From Brevibacterium atlanticum (GTDB lineage Bacteria; Actinomycetota; Actinomycetes; Actinomycetales; Brevibacteriaceae): 64,000 nt of DNA. The notes below the pieces were generated by a model. The model saw only the letters and a list, made by a program, of their open reading frames with translations, did not search any database and had not been told where the DNA came from. A program made the position numbers and the translations under genes. The stretch spans positions 3,896,503 through 3,960,502 of the forward strand of contig NZ_CP050152.1 of the NCBI RefSeq assembly GCF_011617245.1, given 5' to 3'. Below, one piece after another: positions 16,769 through 26,317 of the stretch. Every line of letters starts with the position of its first letter. Position 1 is the first letter of the stretch.

Positions 16769-18823
16769 TCAGGCCCCGCGGAGGTCGAGGTTGAGCTCGT
16801 TCGGCGCCGAGTCCACGAGGTCGACGGGGATGCCCCAGTCCTGCTGGTAGAGGTGGCAGGCCGCGTGCAGCGGGATCTCTCCCCCCGGCTCTCCGTCGCA
16901 GGCCGCGGCACGCGCGGTCACATGCAGCACTCCGCCGTCGAGGTCGGGGTTGATGACGATGTCGCGTCCGAGTCCTTCGGCGCCCCCGTCGCCGGAGACG
17001 ATGAGTTCCGGCGGAGCCGATGAGACCTGCAGGAACGTCGGGTCGCCCCAACGGTCATCGAGCTTCTGTCCGGCCGGAACCGTGAAGCTCACGCTGATCG
17101 ACACCGGTCCCGAGGCGATCTCCGTCGAAGGGCGCTTCGTCGTCAGCGCGCCCTCGTCGACCTTCTGGGCGTCCTTGGGCAGCTTCACCCGTGTCAGCGC
17201 GTGCGCGGCGGACTCGACGACGAGGAGTTCGGCCTCGCCGGCGGTCTCCGTGGCAGCCTCGCCGGCAGCGTCCGATGCGGAGCCTGCCCCGGCGTCGCTC
17301 TCACCGGCGGCTCCGGCGGCCCCAGCGGCATCGACGACGAGGATGTCCGAGGGTTCGCGCAGACCGCGGGCCAGCGTCGTGACCTCCTCGGTGGTCGGGT
17401 CAAAGCGGCGGATCGCGCCGTTGTAGGTGTCGGCGATCGCGATCGACCCGTCGGGCAGGCTGCGCACACCCAGGGGGTGCTGCAGGCGCGCTTCGGCGGC
17501 CGGTCCGTCACGGAAGCCGAAGTCGAAGAGACCGACTCCCACCAGTGTGGAGACCCCGCCGGTCGCGGGGTCGAGTCGCCGGACCGAGGAGGTCTCGGAG
17601 TCGGCGATGAGCACTCGCCCCTCGGAATCGAGGTCGAGACCGGAGGACTGGGCGAACCAGGCGGACTCGGCGTCGCCGTCGCTCAATCCCTCGTTCATCG
17701 TGCCCGAGAGGATGCGGATCGATCCGTCCGCAGGGTCGAAGGACCAGATGGTGTGGTTGCCGGCCATCGCCACGACCACCTCGGCGGTGGCGGGGACGAA
17801 GAGGACGTCCCACGGCGACGACAGCTTCACATCACGCCCGGGTCCGTCGTATCGTCCCAGCTCACCATGCTTGCCGCGGACGTTGTCGATGGCGCCGACC
17901 ATGTGCTGCTCGCCGGTGCCGGCGAGCGTCGTCACGGTCTCGGTCTCGAGATCGATGCCGCGCAGGAGGTGGTTGACGGTGTCGGCGACGACGAGGCTGT
18001 AGCCGACCTTCGCGGCCAGCTCGTCGGGCAGCACGGCGATGCCGCCGGGTTCGCTGAAGGTCGCCGTGGCGAAGTCGCCGTCATCCGCGCCCCGTGCGCC
18101 GGTGCCGATGCGGCGGATGATGGTCCGTCCTGTCGCGTCGTATTCGACGAGGCTGTGGTGTCCGGAGTCGGAGACGAGGAGGTTGTCCGAGGGCAGCCGT
18201 GTGGCCTTGCCGGGGTAGAACAGGTCGGTCTCCGGGGCCGGCGGCGGCACGTAGGGGCCGTCACCGGAATGGAGGGTGCCCTTGGCCGAGTGCTCGGTGA
18301 TGAGTCCTTCGATGATCTCGGTGAGGCCGGCGGCGTGGCCCTCGCCGGACATCGTCGCCACGAGGTAGCCCTCGGGGTCGATGACGGCCAAAGTCGGCCA
18401 GGCGCGGGCGGTGTAGGCCTGCCAGGTGATGAGGTCGGGATCGTCGAGGACGAGGTGTTCGACCTGGTAGCGTTCGACCGCCTGATCGACGGCCTCGACG
18501 GTGCGTTCGAACTCGAACTTCGGCGAGTGCACGCCGATGATGACGAGTTCACGCCCGTACTTCTCCTCGAGCGGACGCAGCTCGTCGAGGACGTGGAGGC
18601 AGTTGATGCAGCAGAACGTCCAGAAGTCGAGCAGGACGACCTTGCCGCGCAGGTCGGCCAGGGTCAGGTCCTTGCCGCCGGAGTTCATCCACCGGCGCCC
18701 GACGAGCTCGGGTGCGCGGACCTTGACGTCGCGTGTCGAAGCTGAGGATGCGACCGTCGCCGAGGTGGCCGCCGGGTCAGCGGCGGGAGCGGGGACGGTG
18801 GATTCTTCCGGGCTGGTGTTCAT
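16769..18823 (-). CDS. Thioredoxin-like/NHL-repeat propeller fusion protein
   Basis: 684 residues. A TlpA-like thioredoxin domain (about residues 35-180) has LLDFWTFCCINCLHVLDEL, where CINC is the likely redox pair, and the cis-Pro segment TARAWPTLAVIDPEGYLVA. It is followed by NHL-type propeller repeats (about 200-520) such as LLVSDSGHHSLVEYDATG, VADTVNHLLRGIDLETE and IADTYNGAIRRFDP, and a C-terminal beta domain. An Ala/Gly/Glu-rich insert near residues 500-545 interrupts the propeller. No signal peptide is evident. The domain order is known in actinobacteria and animals (NHLRC2-like); the substrate is unknown. Confidence 0.88.
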   Translation of the reverse strand: MNTSPEESTVPAPAADPAATSATVASSASTRDVKVRAPELVGRRWMNSGGKDLTLADLRGKVVLLDFWTFCCINCLHVLDELRPLEEKYGRELVIIGVHSPKFEFERTVEAVDQAVERYQVEHLVLDDPDLITWQAYTARAWPTLAVIDPEGYLVATMSGEGHAAGLTEIIEGLITEHSAKGTLHSGDGPYVPPPAPETDLFYPGKATRLPSDNLLVSDSGHHSLVEYDATGRTIIRRIGTGARGADDGDFATATFSEPGGIAVLPDELAAKVGYSLVVADTVNHLLRGIDLETETVTTLAGTGEQHMVGAIDNVRGKHGELGRYDGPGRDVKLSSPWDVLFVPATAEVVVAMAGNHTIWSFDPADGSIRILSGTMNEGLSDGDAESAWFAQSSGLDLDSEGRVLIADSETSSVRRLDPATGGVSTLVGVGLFDFGFRDGPAAEARLQHPLGVRSLPDGSIAIADTYNGAIRRFDPTTEEVTTLARGLREPSDILVVDAAGAAGAAGESDAGAGSASDAAGEAATETAGEAELLVVESAAHALTRVKLPKDAQKVDEGALTTKRPSTEIASGPVSISVSFTVPAGQKLDDRWGDPTFLQVSSAPPELIVSGDGGAEGLGRDIVINPDLDGGVLHVTARAAACDGEPGGEIPLHAACHLYQQDWGIPVDLVDSAPNELNLDLRGA

Positions 18824-18953
18824 GCCTCAATGATCGCAGATCCATCACCGAGACGGCCGGGCCGGTGTCATGATGTGACCGGCACCTCGTCCCTGCCGTC
18901 ACACGGGGCGCTGTGACATCGGGGAGCCCGCGGTCGGACACACGCAGGGGAGG

Positions 18954-19763
18954 TCACACGGGGATGAGGATCGGGTGGTCGATTCCCTCCGGCTGCACAC
19001 GGTGCACGGGCTGCCCGTAGACCTCCTCGACGAGCGATTCCGTCAGTGCCTCGGCGGGGCGGCCGTCGGCGACGAGCCTCCCGTCTCCGAACACGAGGAC
19101 ACGGTCGGAATACCGCAGGGCGAGGTTGAGATCGTGGAGGACGACGACGATGGCGGCGCCGTCTGCGCGCAGGCGGCGCACCGTTCTCAAGAGCGATTCC
19201 TGATGCTTGAGGTCGAGGGCCGCGGTGGGTTCGTCGAGGAAGACGATCGGGGTGGTCTGCACTGTCGTCCGCGCAAAGGACACCCGTGCCGCCTCGCCCC
19301 CGGAGAGCGTCGTGATGTCACGGGTCTCGAAACCGCGGAGGTCGGCGTCAGTGATCGCCTCGGCGACGAGCTCCGCATCACGGTCGGTATCCACGTTCCA
19401 GGGCAGGCGCCCCATGTGCACAGCTTCGACGACGCTGAAGGCGAAGTTCGAGCTGTTGTGCTGGAGCATCACCGACCGGATGCGAGCCAGCGGACCGGAC
19501 TTCCACTTGCCCACCTCGGTGCCGGCGATCTCCACCGCCCCTCGCGTCGGGGGCACGTCCCCGGCCAAGAGCGAGAGCATCGTCGATTTGCCGGCACCGT
19601 TGGGTCCGACGAGGGCGACGACCTCTCCTCCGCGCAGATCGAAGGAGACTCCGGAGACGAGTTCCCGGCCGTCGACGGCGAAGGTGACATCACGGGCGCG
19701 CACCACCGCCTCGGCGGGTGTCTGCCTGGACTGAAGCGTGGTTTCGGGATCGGGACTCACCAT
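18954..19763 (-). CDS. hmuV: Heme ABC transporter ATP-binding protein
   Basis: 269 residues with all ABC motifs intact: Walker A GPNGAGKST, signature LSGGEAARV, Walker B IVFLDEPTAAL and H-loop VVVLHDLNLAL. It fits the heme or iron-siderophore subfamily, powering the FecCD permease. ATG 19763 overlaps the end of hmuU by 7 bp. Heme is preferred to siderophore because of the HmuT-like binding protein, but the substrate is inferred. Confidence 0.92.
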   Translation of the reverse strand: MVSPDPETTLQSRQTPAEAVVRARDVTFAVDGRELVSGVSFDLRGGEVVALVGPNGAGKSTMLSLLAGDVPPTRGAVEIAGTEVGKWKSGPLARIRSVMLQHNSSNFAFSVVEAVHMGRLPWNVDTDRDAELVAEAITDADLRGFETRDITTLSGGEAARVSFARTTVQTTPIVFLDEPTAALDLKHQESLLRTVRRLRADGAAIVVVLHDLNLALRYSDRVLVFGDGRLVADGRPAEALTESLVEEVYGQPVHRVQPEGIDHPILIPV

Positions 19764-20869
19764 GAGCTCTTCCTCATCCGCACGACCAGGAACAGGAAGA
19801 ATGGCGCCCCGACGGCGGCCGTGAAGAGGCCGATCGGCACCTCGGAGGGTGGGGCGACGACGCGGGAGGCGCAGTCGGCGGCGACGATGAGGATCGCGCC
19901 GGCGATCGCCGAGATCGGCAGCAGGCCGCGATGGCCGGGGCCGACGACGATGCGCACGATGTGCGGGACGACGAGGCCGACGAATCCGATGGCACCGGCG
20001 AAGGCCACGGCCGCACCTGTGAGCAGCGCGGTGGCGATGATGATGATCAGTCGGCTGCGTTTGACGTTGAGGCCCAGATGCTGGGCTTCGCGCTCACCGA
20101 GGGTGAGCACATCGAGGGTGCGGGCGTTGAGGAGGATGACGACGAGGCCGGCAACGAAGACGGGCAGGGTGGCCCAGAACTGCGGCCAGATCACCTTCGC
20201 CAGCGACCCCATCTGCCAGAACGTCAGGGTCTGGAGCTGCTGGTCATCGGCGATGAAGGTGAAGAACCCGGTCAGCGCCTGGCACCCGGATCCGACCGCG
20301 ATGCCGACGAGCAGCATCCGCGAGGTGCCGGTGTTCCGCCCGGGGCGGGCGAGGACGTAGATGAGCCCGGTCACCGCCAGTCCCGCGAGGAAGGCACCCA
20401 GCGGCAGGAGCCAGGTGATGCTGCCGCCGGCGAGCACGATGACGCCGACGGCACCGGCCGAGGCTCCGCCGCTGACGCCGATGATGCCCGGATCGGCCAA
20501 AGGGTTGTTGAACAGGCTCTGCAGCGCCGCCCCGGAGATCGCGAGCGCGGCTCCCACGAGCACGCCCATGAGGACGCGGGGAATGCGCAGCTGCCACACG
20601 ACGGACACGTCGCGCTGGCTCAGTCCTCCGCCGTCGCCCATGCCCAGCTGCGCCCAGACGATGCGGGTGACGTCGCCGAGCGGGATCCGCAGCGGTCCGA
20701 CCGAGGCCGAGACGACCATGAGCAGGGCGAGGACCGCGAGTCCGATGACCACGCAGGTCAGCAGCGGGAGCCTCCTGACGCTGTGCCGTCTCTCCGCCTT
20801 CGCGGCAGCACTGCTCGTCGCCGGTGCCGGCACTGGCATCTGGGAACGGTTGAGAACCTTCGATGTCAC
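19757..20869 (-). CDS. hmuU: FecCD-family heme/iron ABC transporter permease
   Basis: 370 residues with about ten membrane segments. Family motifs include GAALAISGAALQSLFNNPL followed by ADPGIIGVSGGASAGA, and the ATPase-contact region GEREAQHLGLNV. A PHIVRIVVGPGHR segment precedes the last helices. The first ~30 residues are hydrophilic. It overlaps hmuT by 4 bp and hmuV by 7 bp. Confidence 0.93.
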   Translation of the reverse strand: MTSKVLNRSQMPVPAPATSSAAAKAERRHSVRRLPLLTCVVIGLAVLALLMVVSASVGPLRIPLGDVTRIVWAQLGMGDGGGLSQRDVSVVWQLRIPRVLMGVLVGAALAISGAALQSLFNNPLADPGIIGVSGGASAGAVGVIVLAGGSITWLLPLGAFLAGLAVTGLIYVLARPGRNTGTSRMLLVGIAVGSGCQALTGFFTFIADDQQLQTLTFWQMGSLAKVIWPQFWATLPVFVAGLVVILLNARTLDVLTLGEREAQHLGLNVKRSRLIIIIATALLTGAAVAFAGAIGFVGLVVPHIVRIVVGPGHRGLLPISAIAGAILIVAADCASRVVAPPSEVPIGLFTAAVGAPFFLFLVVRMRKSSW

Positions 20870-21897
20870 GGCAGCTGCGCGACCGCCTCGGCGAGGGCCT
20901 GCGCGCCGACGCCGATCTCAGGACTCGAGTACTTCAGCTGAGCGTCGGGCATGACGAAGATCGACGAGTTCTGGCCGGCGGGTGTCTGGTCGAGCGTCGG
21001 GAACGCCTTCCACAGGCCGTCTTCGCCGCCCCACTTCTCGTAGTCCGATTCGGCCATGACGATGACGTCCGGCGCCGAGGCGACGATGCCCTCATTGCTG
21101 AACTCGCGGGAGTACCCGCGCAGTTTGGATTCGGCTCCCACGCTCGTGTATCCGAGCCTTTCGATCATCTCGTTGCCGGGGGTTCCGGTGCCGGCGACGG
21201 CATTCTGACCGCCCGCACCGGTGGCCGTGACCTCGATGATCGAGAGATCCTTCGAACCGGTCTCCTCGGCGGTCTTCGCCGCATCGGCGAGCTGGTCGTC
21301 GACCGTCTTCGCGAGCTCCTCACCGGCCTCCTTCGCACCGACGTAGGAGGCGACGGCCTTGAGCTTGTCCCCCTGCGACTGCTGGTCGTCCATGACGACC
21401 GCGTCGGTCCCGGCGTCACGGAACTGCTTGGCCACGTCACCGTGACGTTTGACGTTGTCGCCGATGAACAGTGAGCCGTCCATCGCCAGCAGACCCTCGA
21501 CGCCGGTGCTCTTGCTGAACTCGAAGTGTTCCGGGGCGTCCGTGGCTTCGGGCGAGACGGCGTCCTCGGGGGCGGCCGCGATCTTGTCTCCGAGGCCGAG
21601 CGCACCCAGTGTCGAGGCGACGCCGTCACCAGCGACGATGATCTTGTCGATGTCCTTGACCTCGACGTCGGTGCCGGTGCCGTCTTCGACCTCGACGGGC
21701 AGCTTCGGGTCGGCTTTGATCGCGGAGAAGTCGCTCTTTCCCGAGATCTGCTTCCAGCCTTCCGGTAGCGGCACGGAGAGTTCGGAGCCCGAGCCCTGGT
21801 CGGACGCGGAGTCGTCTGCGGCTCCGGAGGGCGAGCCTCCGCATCCGACGAGCGCCAAGGCGCAGGCGGCGCCGATGAACGGCAGGACTTTTCTCAT
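20866..21897 (-). CDS. hmuT: Heme ABC transporter substrate-binding lipoprotein
   Basis: 343 residues beginning MRKVLPFIGAACALALVGCGG, a lipoprotein signal with lipobox ALVGC. The rest is a class-III periplasmic-binding fold: GDGVASTLGALGLGDKIAAA, DVIVMAESDYEKW and the C-terminal YSSPEIGVGAQALAEAVAQL. ATG 21897 is preferred because AAGGAG lies seven bases upstream; in-frame codons farther out would extend into the iron box. First gene of hmuTUV, and probably iron-repressed through the box at 21989-22007. Confidence 0.92.
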   Translation of the reverse strand: MRKVLPFIGAACALALVGCGGSPSGAADDSASDQGSGSELSVPLPEGWKQISGKSDFSAIKADPKLPVEVEDGTGTDVEVKDIDKIIVAGDGVASTLGALGLGDKIAAAPEDAVSPEATDAPEHFEFSKSTGVEGLLAMDGSLFIGDNVKRHGDVAKQFRDAGTDAVVMDDQQSQGDKLKAVASYVGAKEAGEELAKTVDDQLADAAKTAEETGSKDLSIIEVTATGAGGQNAVAGTGTPGNEMIERLGYTSVGAESKLRGYSREFSNEGIVASAPDVIVMAESDYEKWGGEDGLWKAFPTLDQTPAGQNSSIFVMPDAQLKYSSPEIGVGAQALAEAVAQLP

Positions 21898-21988
21898 AGC
21901 TCTCCTTGAGACAGTGCGGCGGCCGATGTGCCCTCGGCCCGAGACGGTGTGGCGTTCGAGGTCGGCGGACCGGAATTCTTTCCGGCCA

Positions 21989-22007
21989 ATTGGTAAGCCT
22001 AACCTAA
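21989..22007. promoter_or_regulatory. DtxR/IdeR-type iron box
   Basis: On the minus strand this reads TTAGGTTAGGCTTACCAAT, matching the DtxR/IdeR consensus TTAGGTTAGSCTAACCTAA at 16 of 19 positions. It lies 92 bp upstream of hmuT and about 100 bp upstream of the divergent esterase gene, so one Fe2+-bound repressor could control both. Confidence 0.85.
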
Positions 22008-22109
22008 TCGCATAGACTATCAATGCTGTCAGTCTGCTTGTCCAATCGACTGGTTCGGCTGTCCGAAATGCGATACCCGTCGCCCGCTCCGACCTGCAAG
22101 GATCACCAC

Positions 22110-23486
22110 GTGCGCTTCACCGACATCCTCGACGACTTCTCCGAGCCTGACGCCGCAGAGCCCGGCAGGGCGGGTGCAGAGTCCGGCCGTGCAGGTGCGG
22201 GGCCCGGTCTTTCAGGCGAGCGCGAACAGCGGTTCTGGGATCAGATCGCCCTGACGGGCACACCGCTGGTCGACCCGTGTCCGTCCGATCCGGCTCTGCG
22301 CGACGTCACGTTCGTCTATCGGTCCACCGATGTGCGCGTCCGCAGCGTCCGGCTCGCGGCCAACCGGGTCACGGACAAGGACCAACAGGCTGCAGGCATC
22401 ATGTCCCGGGTCCCGGGCACCGGCATCTGGGGCGTCACGCTCACTCTGCCCGCCGATCTGCGCTGCTCCTACGGTTTCAGCCCCTCATATCAGGAGGTCG
22501 CCCCGCCGTTGGGCGGTCCGAGCCGACCGGGCCCTCCCGTGCTCGTCGACCCATTCAACCCCGACCCCCCACTCACCCGGCCGGATCAGCCAGGCGACGG
22601 CGAGGGCTCATCGGTGTTCTCGGGTCCGCTCGCACCGGATCACAGCGTATGGCTTCTCGACGGAACGCGGGGAGCGGGCGTGCCTGCTACGAACGACGAA
22701 GTCACGGGCACTCTCGCCGTGGCAGGCGGGCCCCACCTCAGCGAGGAACCTGGGGTCCGCCGCGCTGCACCGACCCTCATGGTCTCAGCTGACCGTGAGA
22801 TCGACGGGAAGACATGCCCGGTGCGAGTGTCTCTGCCGACCTCGCCGCCGGCCGGGCTCCTCGTGCTCTTCGACGGCAGACAGTGGTTCGACCACCTCCG
22901 TGTCGCACAGGCGGTGGAGGCGGCCGGGCTTCCCGGACTCATCATCATCGGCCTCGGCACCTACTCGACGGTCGAGCGGACACACACCCTGGCCGGTAAC
23001 CACCAGTTCCTGCGCAGCGTCGCTGCCGACCTCGTTCCCGAGATCGAAGCCGAAGCCGCCGTCTGGGGTTCTGCGCTGCCGGCCGATGCCCGTCGGATCA
23101 TCGGTGGGCAGAGCCTCGGCGGGCTCTCGGCCCTGCTCATGGCTCAGACGTGTCCCGGCGCCTTCGACGCCGTGCTCGCCCATTCCCCGTCGCTGTGGTG
23201 GAGCCCCGGAGGGACCGCGACTCCGGCGGATCTGGCGAGCATCGTTGGGGACGATTGGACCACCCGCCGGTTCCTCGAGCCAGGCGTGGGGGCGGGTACT
23301 CGGGAGTTCCACCTCGCCGTGGGCCATCGGGAGGGGCTCATGGTCGACCGTGCTCGACGGCTGACCGAGGTGCTCGATAGTCGCGGGTTCGCCACCTCGC
23401 TGTCGGTCTACACAGGCGGGCACGACTTCGCCTGTTGGCGCGGTGAGCTCATCGACGGACTGCGGCGGGTGTTTGCGCAGGACTGA
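22110..23486 (+). CDS. Enterochelin esterase-like (Fes family) hydrolase
   Basis: 458 residues. An N-terminal Ig-like domain (VTFVYRSTDVRVRSVRLAANR) is followed by an alpha/beta-hydrolase with nucleophile motif GGQSLGGLSALLMA, HSPSLWWSPGG and a C-terminal catalytic His in YTGGHDFACWR. Fes proteins hydrolyse ferric siderophore esters in the cytoplasm to release iron. The GTG at 22110 has AAGGAT upstream; an in-frame ATG at 22068 is an alternative. The gene diverges from hmuTUV across the iron box, supporting iron-repressed expression. The natural siderophore is unknown. Confidence 0.88.
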   Translation: MRFTDILDDFSEPDAAEPGRAGAESGRAGAGPGLSGEREQRFWDQIALTGTPLVDPCPSDPALRDVTFVYRSTDVRVRSVRLAANRVTDKDQQAAGIMSRVPGTGIWGVTLTLPADLRCSYGFSPSYQEVAPPLGGPSRPGPPVLVDPFNPDPPLTRPDQPGDGEGSSVFSGPLAPDHSVWLLDGTRGAGVPATNDEVTGTLAVAGGPHLSEEPGVRRAAPTLMVSADREIDGKTCPVRVSLPTSPPAGLLVLFDGRQWFDHLRVAQAVEAAGLPGLIIIGLGTYSTVERTHTLAGNHQFLRSVAADLVPEIEAEAAVWGSALPADARRIIGGQSLGGLSALLMAQTCPGAFDAVLAHSPSLWWSPGGTATPADLASIVGDDWTTRRFLEPGVGAGTREFHLAVGHREGLMVDRARRLTEVLDSRGFATSLSVYTGGHDFACWRGELIDGLRRVFAQD

Positions 23487-23570
23487 GGAGTGGGCACCCT
23501 GAGTCGGTCCCGCCCCGAGCGGGTGCGCCGCCGGTTGGCGCGCTGCTGGCGGAGGTGTCGCGGGTGCGGC

Positions 23571-24311
23571 TCAGGAATAGTCGCGGGCGCCGAAGACGCT
23601 CGATCCGACGCGGACCATCGTCGCCCCTTCTGCGATCGCGAGTTCGAAGTCATTGCTCATGCCCATCGACAGTTCGACCGCCTCGGCGGGCAGGACCCCG
23701 GCATCGCGCAGTCGCCCACTGAGTTCGCGCAGATCTGAGTAGCTGGGACGGATCTCGTCGGCGCTGCTGCCGGGCAGGCCGATGGTCATCAGTCCGCGCA
23801 GCCGGATCCGGTCGAATGAGCGGATCTCGGTGATGAGCGCCTCGGCGTCTTCGGGGGCGACTCCGAACTTCGAGTCCTCACGGGAGGTGTTGACCTGGAC
23901 GAAGGCGTCGACGGTCGTCTCGAGCACCTCGAGACGGTTGTTGATCTTCTCGGCGAGTGCGAGATTGTCGACCGACTGGATGCACTGCGCGTGACGCAGG
24001 GTGTGGTTGACCTTGTTCTTCTGCAGAGGGCCGATGAGGTGGGTCTCGGGATCGAGGTCGGCGAGCTCGTCAGCTTTGCCGGTGATCTCCTGGACCTTGT
24101 TCTCGCCGATGAGGGTGAACCCGTGTTCGAGGGCCACCCGGATCTTCTCCGCCGGCTGCGTCTTCGTCGCCAGCAGCACTCGCACATCGTCCCCGCTGCG
24201 GCCGCTGGACTCGGCGGCGGCACGGGCACGGTCGGCCACCTCGTCGAGGTTGGCGGTGATGGCGGCGATGACTTCGGGGGTGAGGGAGGAAGGAGGATCA
24301 GGCGTACTCAT
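23571..24311 (-). CDS. YggS-family PLP homeostasis protein
   Basis: 246 residues, typical for the YggS/PROSC family. The PLP Lys lies in VRVLLATKTQPAEKI, followed by GENKVQEITGK, HLIGPLQKNKVNH and the phosphate-binding end SMGMSNDFELAIAEGATMVRVGSSVFG. It is a single-domain fold-type III protein that binds PLP without known racemase activity. It is convergent with the esterase gene. Confidence 0.93.
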   Translation of the reverse strand: MSTPDPPSSLTPEVIAAITANLDEVADRARAAAESSGRSGDDVRVLLATKTQPAEKIRVALEHGFTLIGENKVQEITGKADELADLDPETHLIGPLQKNKVNHTLRHAQCIQSVDNLALAEKINNRLEVLETTVDAFVQVNTSREDSKFGVAPEDAEALITEIRSFDRIRLRGLMTIGLPGSSADEIRPSYSDLRELSGRLRDAGVLPAEAVELSMGMSNDFELAIAEGATMVRVGSSVFGARDYS

Positions 24312-24389
24312 GTCTCCAGTCTTCCACGAGCCCGCCGAAGTTTCAGTTCGGCGGAATTCTCACCGAGCGGTCGGCGGGCTCGCAGTCGA

Positions 24390-25295
24390 TCAGTTCGGCA
24401 GGCCTTCGGCGTTCGGGTCGATGTTGCGGATCAGCGCCGAGGTGTCGAGTCCGCCGAGGTCGTCGTCGATGAGCTTCTGCAGCTGCGCATGGACGAGGGC
24501 CGCGGCGGGCAGGTCGACTCCCTGCGTTTCGGCGCCGGCGAGAGCGAGGCCGACGTCCTTGTGCATGAGCGCCGTAGCGAACCCGGGCTTGAAGTCGTTG
24601 TTCGAGGCGGCCGTCTCGGTCACGCCGGGCACCGGGTACCACGTGCGCAGCGGCCACGAGTCACCCGAGGACACCTTCGCAATGCTGTGGAAGACCTTCG
24701 GATCGAGCCCGAAGCGATCGGCGAGCACGGCACCTTCGACGACACCCTGCAGGCTGATCGAGAGCATCATATTGTTGACGATCTTTGCGGCCTGGCCAGC
24801 GGCTTCTCCTCCGGCATGGAAGATGTTGCCGGCCATCGCCTCGATGAAGGGTGTGGCCTCGGCGACATCGGCCTCGGAGCCGCCGAGCATGAAGGTCAGT
24901 GTTCCTGCCTCGGCGCCGGTGACGCCGCCGGAGACCGGACCGTCGATGAGGCGGAAACCGGCCTTGGCCGCCTCGGAGTGGAGGACGCGGGCGGAGTCGA
25001 AGTCGATCGTCGAGGAATCGACGAGGAGGGTCTTCGTATCCGCGTTGGCCAGGACGCCGTCGGGTTCGAGGTAGGCGGTGCGGGCATGCTCACCCTTGGG
25101 CAGCATCGTAAACACGATATCGGCGCCGGCCACCGCCTCGGCGATGGAATTCACGGGGTTCACCCCGTTCTCTGCTGCCGCGGCGACCGCCTCGGGGACG
25201 AGATCAAAGCCATTGACGGTGTGACCGGCCTTGACCAGGTTCGCAGTCATCGGGCGGCCCATGTTTCCCAGCCCGATCCATCCAATCGTCGACAT
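24390..25295 (-). CDS. mmsB: 3-hydroxyisobutyrate dehydrogenase-like NAD(P)-dependent oxidoreductase
   Basis: 301 residues, beta-hydroxyacid dehydrogenase family. The Rossmann motif IGWIGLGNMGRPMTANL is followed by the substrate loop DGPVSGGVTGAEAGTLTFM and the catalytic Lys in GQAAKIVNNMM. The fit is best to 3-hydroxyisobutyrate dehydrogenase of valine breakdown, consistent with the branched-chain oxoacid dehydrogenase operon 10 kb away. Other beta-hydroxyacid substrates are possible. It diverges from the LysR gene, which may control it. Confidence 0.85.
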   Translation of the reverse strand: MSTIGWIGLGNMGRPMTANLVKAGHTVNGFDLVPEAVAAAAENGVNPVNSIAEAVAGADIVFTMLPKGEHARTAYLEPDGVLANADTKTLLVDSSTIDFDSARVLHSEAAKAGFRLIDGPVSGGVTGAEAGTLTFMLGGSEADVAEATPFIEAMAGNIFHAGGEAAGQAAKIVNNMMLSISLQGVVEGAVLADRFGLDPKVFHSIAKVSSGDSWPLRTWYPVPGVTETAASNNDFKPGFATALMHKDVGLALAGAETQGVDLPAAALVHAQLQKLIDDDLGGLDTSALIRNIDPNAEGLPN

Positions 25296-25390
25296 AATAT
25301 GCCTCCTCGCATCATGTTCTGCTCGTATGCAGTGTTCTCTCTCACAGTACGCCAGTCGACCCGGCGAAGCCCGAGGCTGCCGTTACCTCT

Positions 25391-25411
25391 TGCGCACCGG
25401 TTATGTGCGCA
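25391..25411. promoter_or_regulatory. Inverted repeat TGCGCAC-N7-GTGCGCA between mmsB and the LysR gene
   Basis: Perfect 7-bp arms 24 bp upstream of the LysR start and in the shared divergent promoter gap. A candidate -10, TAGAAT, lies near 25420. The spacing fits an autoregulatory LysR-type site, but this is inference. Confidence 0.4.
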
Positions 25412-25434
25412 CACGCAGATAGAATGGGAGGACT

Positions 25435-26310
25435 ATGGCCTCCTATGCACCCGGCGGATCCGGTCCGCAGATCGCCCCCGAGGATCTGCTCACCCTGCTC
25501 GCGGTCGCCCGTCTGGGCAAGTTCACGGCCGCGGCGCACAGCCTCGGCCTCAACCACACGACCGTGTCCCGTCGCATCGCCGCGCTCGAGAAGGCCTACG
25601 GCGAACGGGTGCTCGTGGCCTCCCCCGACGGGTGGGAACTCAGCGCCGGCGGTCGTCAGCTGCTGCCGATCGCCGAGGACATCGAGGCTGCGCTCGGGCG
25701 CATCGACGCGCATGAGAGCTCGGCGCTGGCCGGGACGATCCGGCTGGCCTGTCCACAGGCCTTCGCGCTTGAGTACGCGGTGCCCGCGCTCACGGAGCTC
25801 CAGCGGCGGCATCCCGGGCTGCAGATCGAACTCATCACGGCCACCCAGCGGGCCCGCCAATACCGTTCGGGCGTCGACATCGAGATCGTCGTCGGTCGCC
25901 CGGATGCTCCGCGGTCGATCGCCAAGCACATCCGCGACTACCGTCTGGCCCTCTACGCCTCGCAGGACTATGTCGCCGCGCATTCCATGCCGCGAACGCT
26001 CGACGATCTGGCCGATCACCGGATGATCTACTACATCGAGAACTCGCTGCAGGTCGATGACCTCGACGAGGCGGCCGATGCCCTGCCGCGCAGCACCGGC
26101 TTCTTCCGATCCACCTCGGTGCATGCGCATGTGCTCGCCACCTCGAACGGCGTGGGGATCGGGATTCTGCCGGACTTCCTCGCCCGCGACAATTCGCGGC
26201 TGGTGCAGGTGCTGCCGGAGCTGTTCTCGAAGAAGGTCTCCTATTGGGCCTCGGTGCGCCACGAATCGCTGCGCAACGAGGGCGTCCGCAGCGTCCTCGA
26301 AGTCCTCTGA
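25435..26310 (+). CDS. LysR-family transcriptional regulator
   Basis: 291 residues. N-terminal winged helix-turn-helix: LLTLLAVARLGKFTAAAHSLGLNHTTVSRRIAALE. The C-terminal co-inducer domain (GTIRLACPQAFALEYAVPALTEL) is of normal length. ATG 25435 follows GGGAGGACT. It is divergent from the mmsB-like gene and probably regulates it. A 50-bp palindrome lies 8 bp after its stop. Confidence 0.93.
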   Translation: MASYAPGGSGPQIAPEDLLTLLAVARLGKFTAAAHSLGLNHTTVSRRIAALEKAYGERVLVASPDGWELSAGGRQLLPIAEDIEAALGRIDAHESSALAGTIRLACPQAFALEYAVPALTELQRRHPGLQIELITATQRARQYRSGVDIEIVVGRPDAPRSIAKHIRDYRLALYASQDYVAAHSMPRTLDDLADHRMIYYIENSLQVDDLDEAADALPRSTGFFRSTSVHAHVLATSNGVGIGILPDFLARDNSRLVQVLPELFSKKVSYWASVRHESLRNEGVRSVLEVL

Positions 26311-26317
26311 TCTGCTA

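Noticed and set aside
23991..25715. Long plus-strand frame crossing YggS, mmsB and the LysR start
   Set aside because: Spans three well-supported genes in other frames; no recognisable protein.
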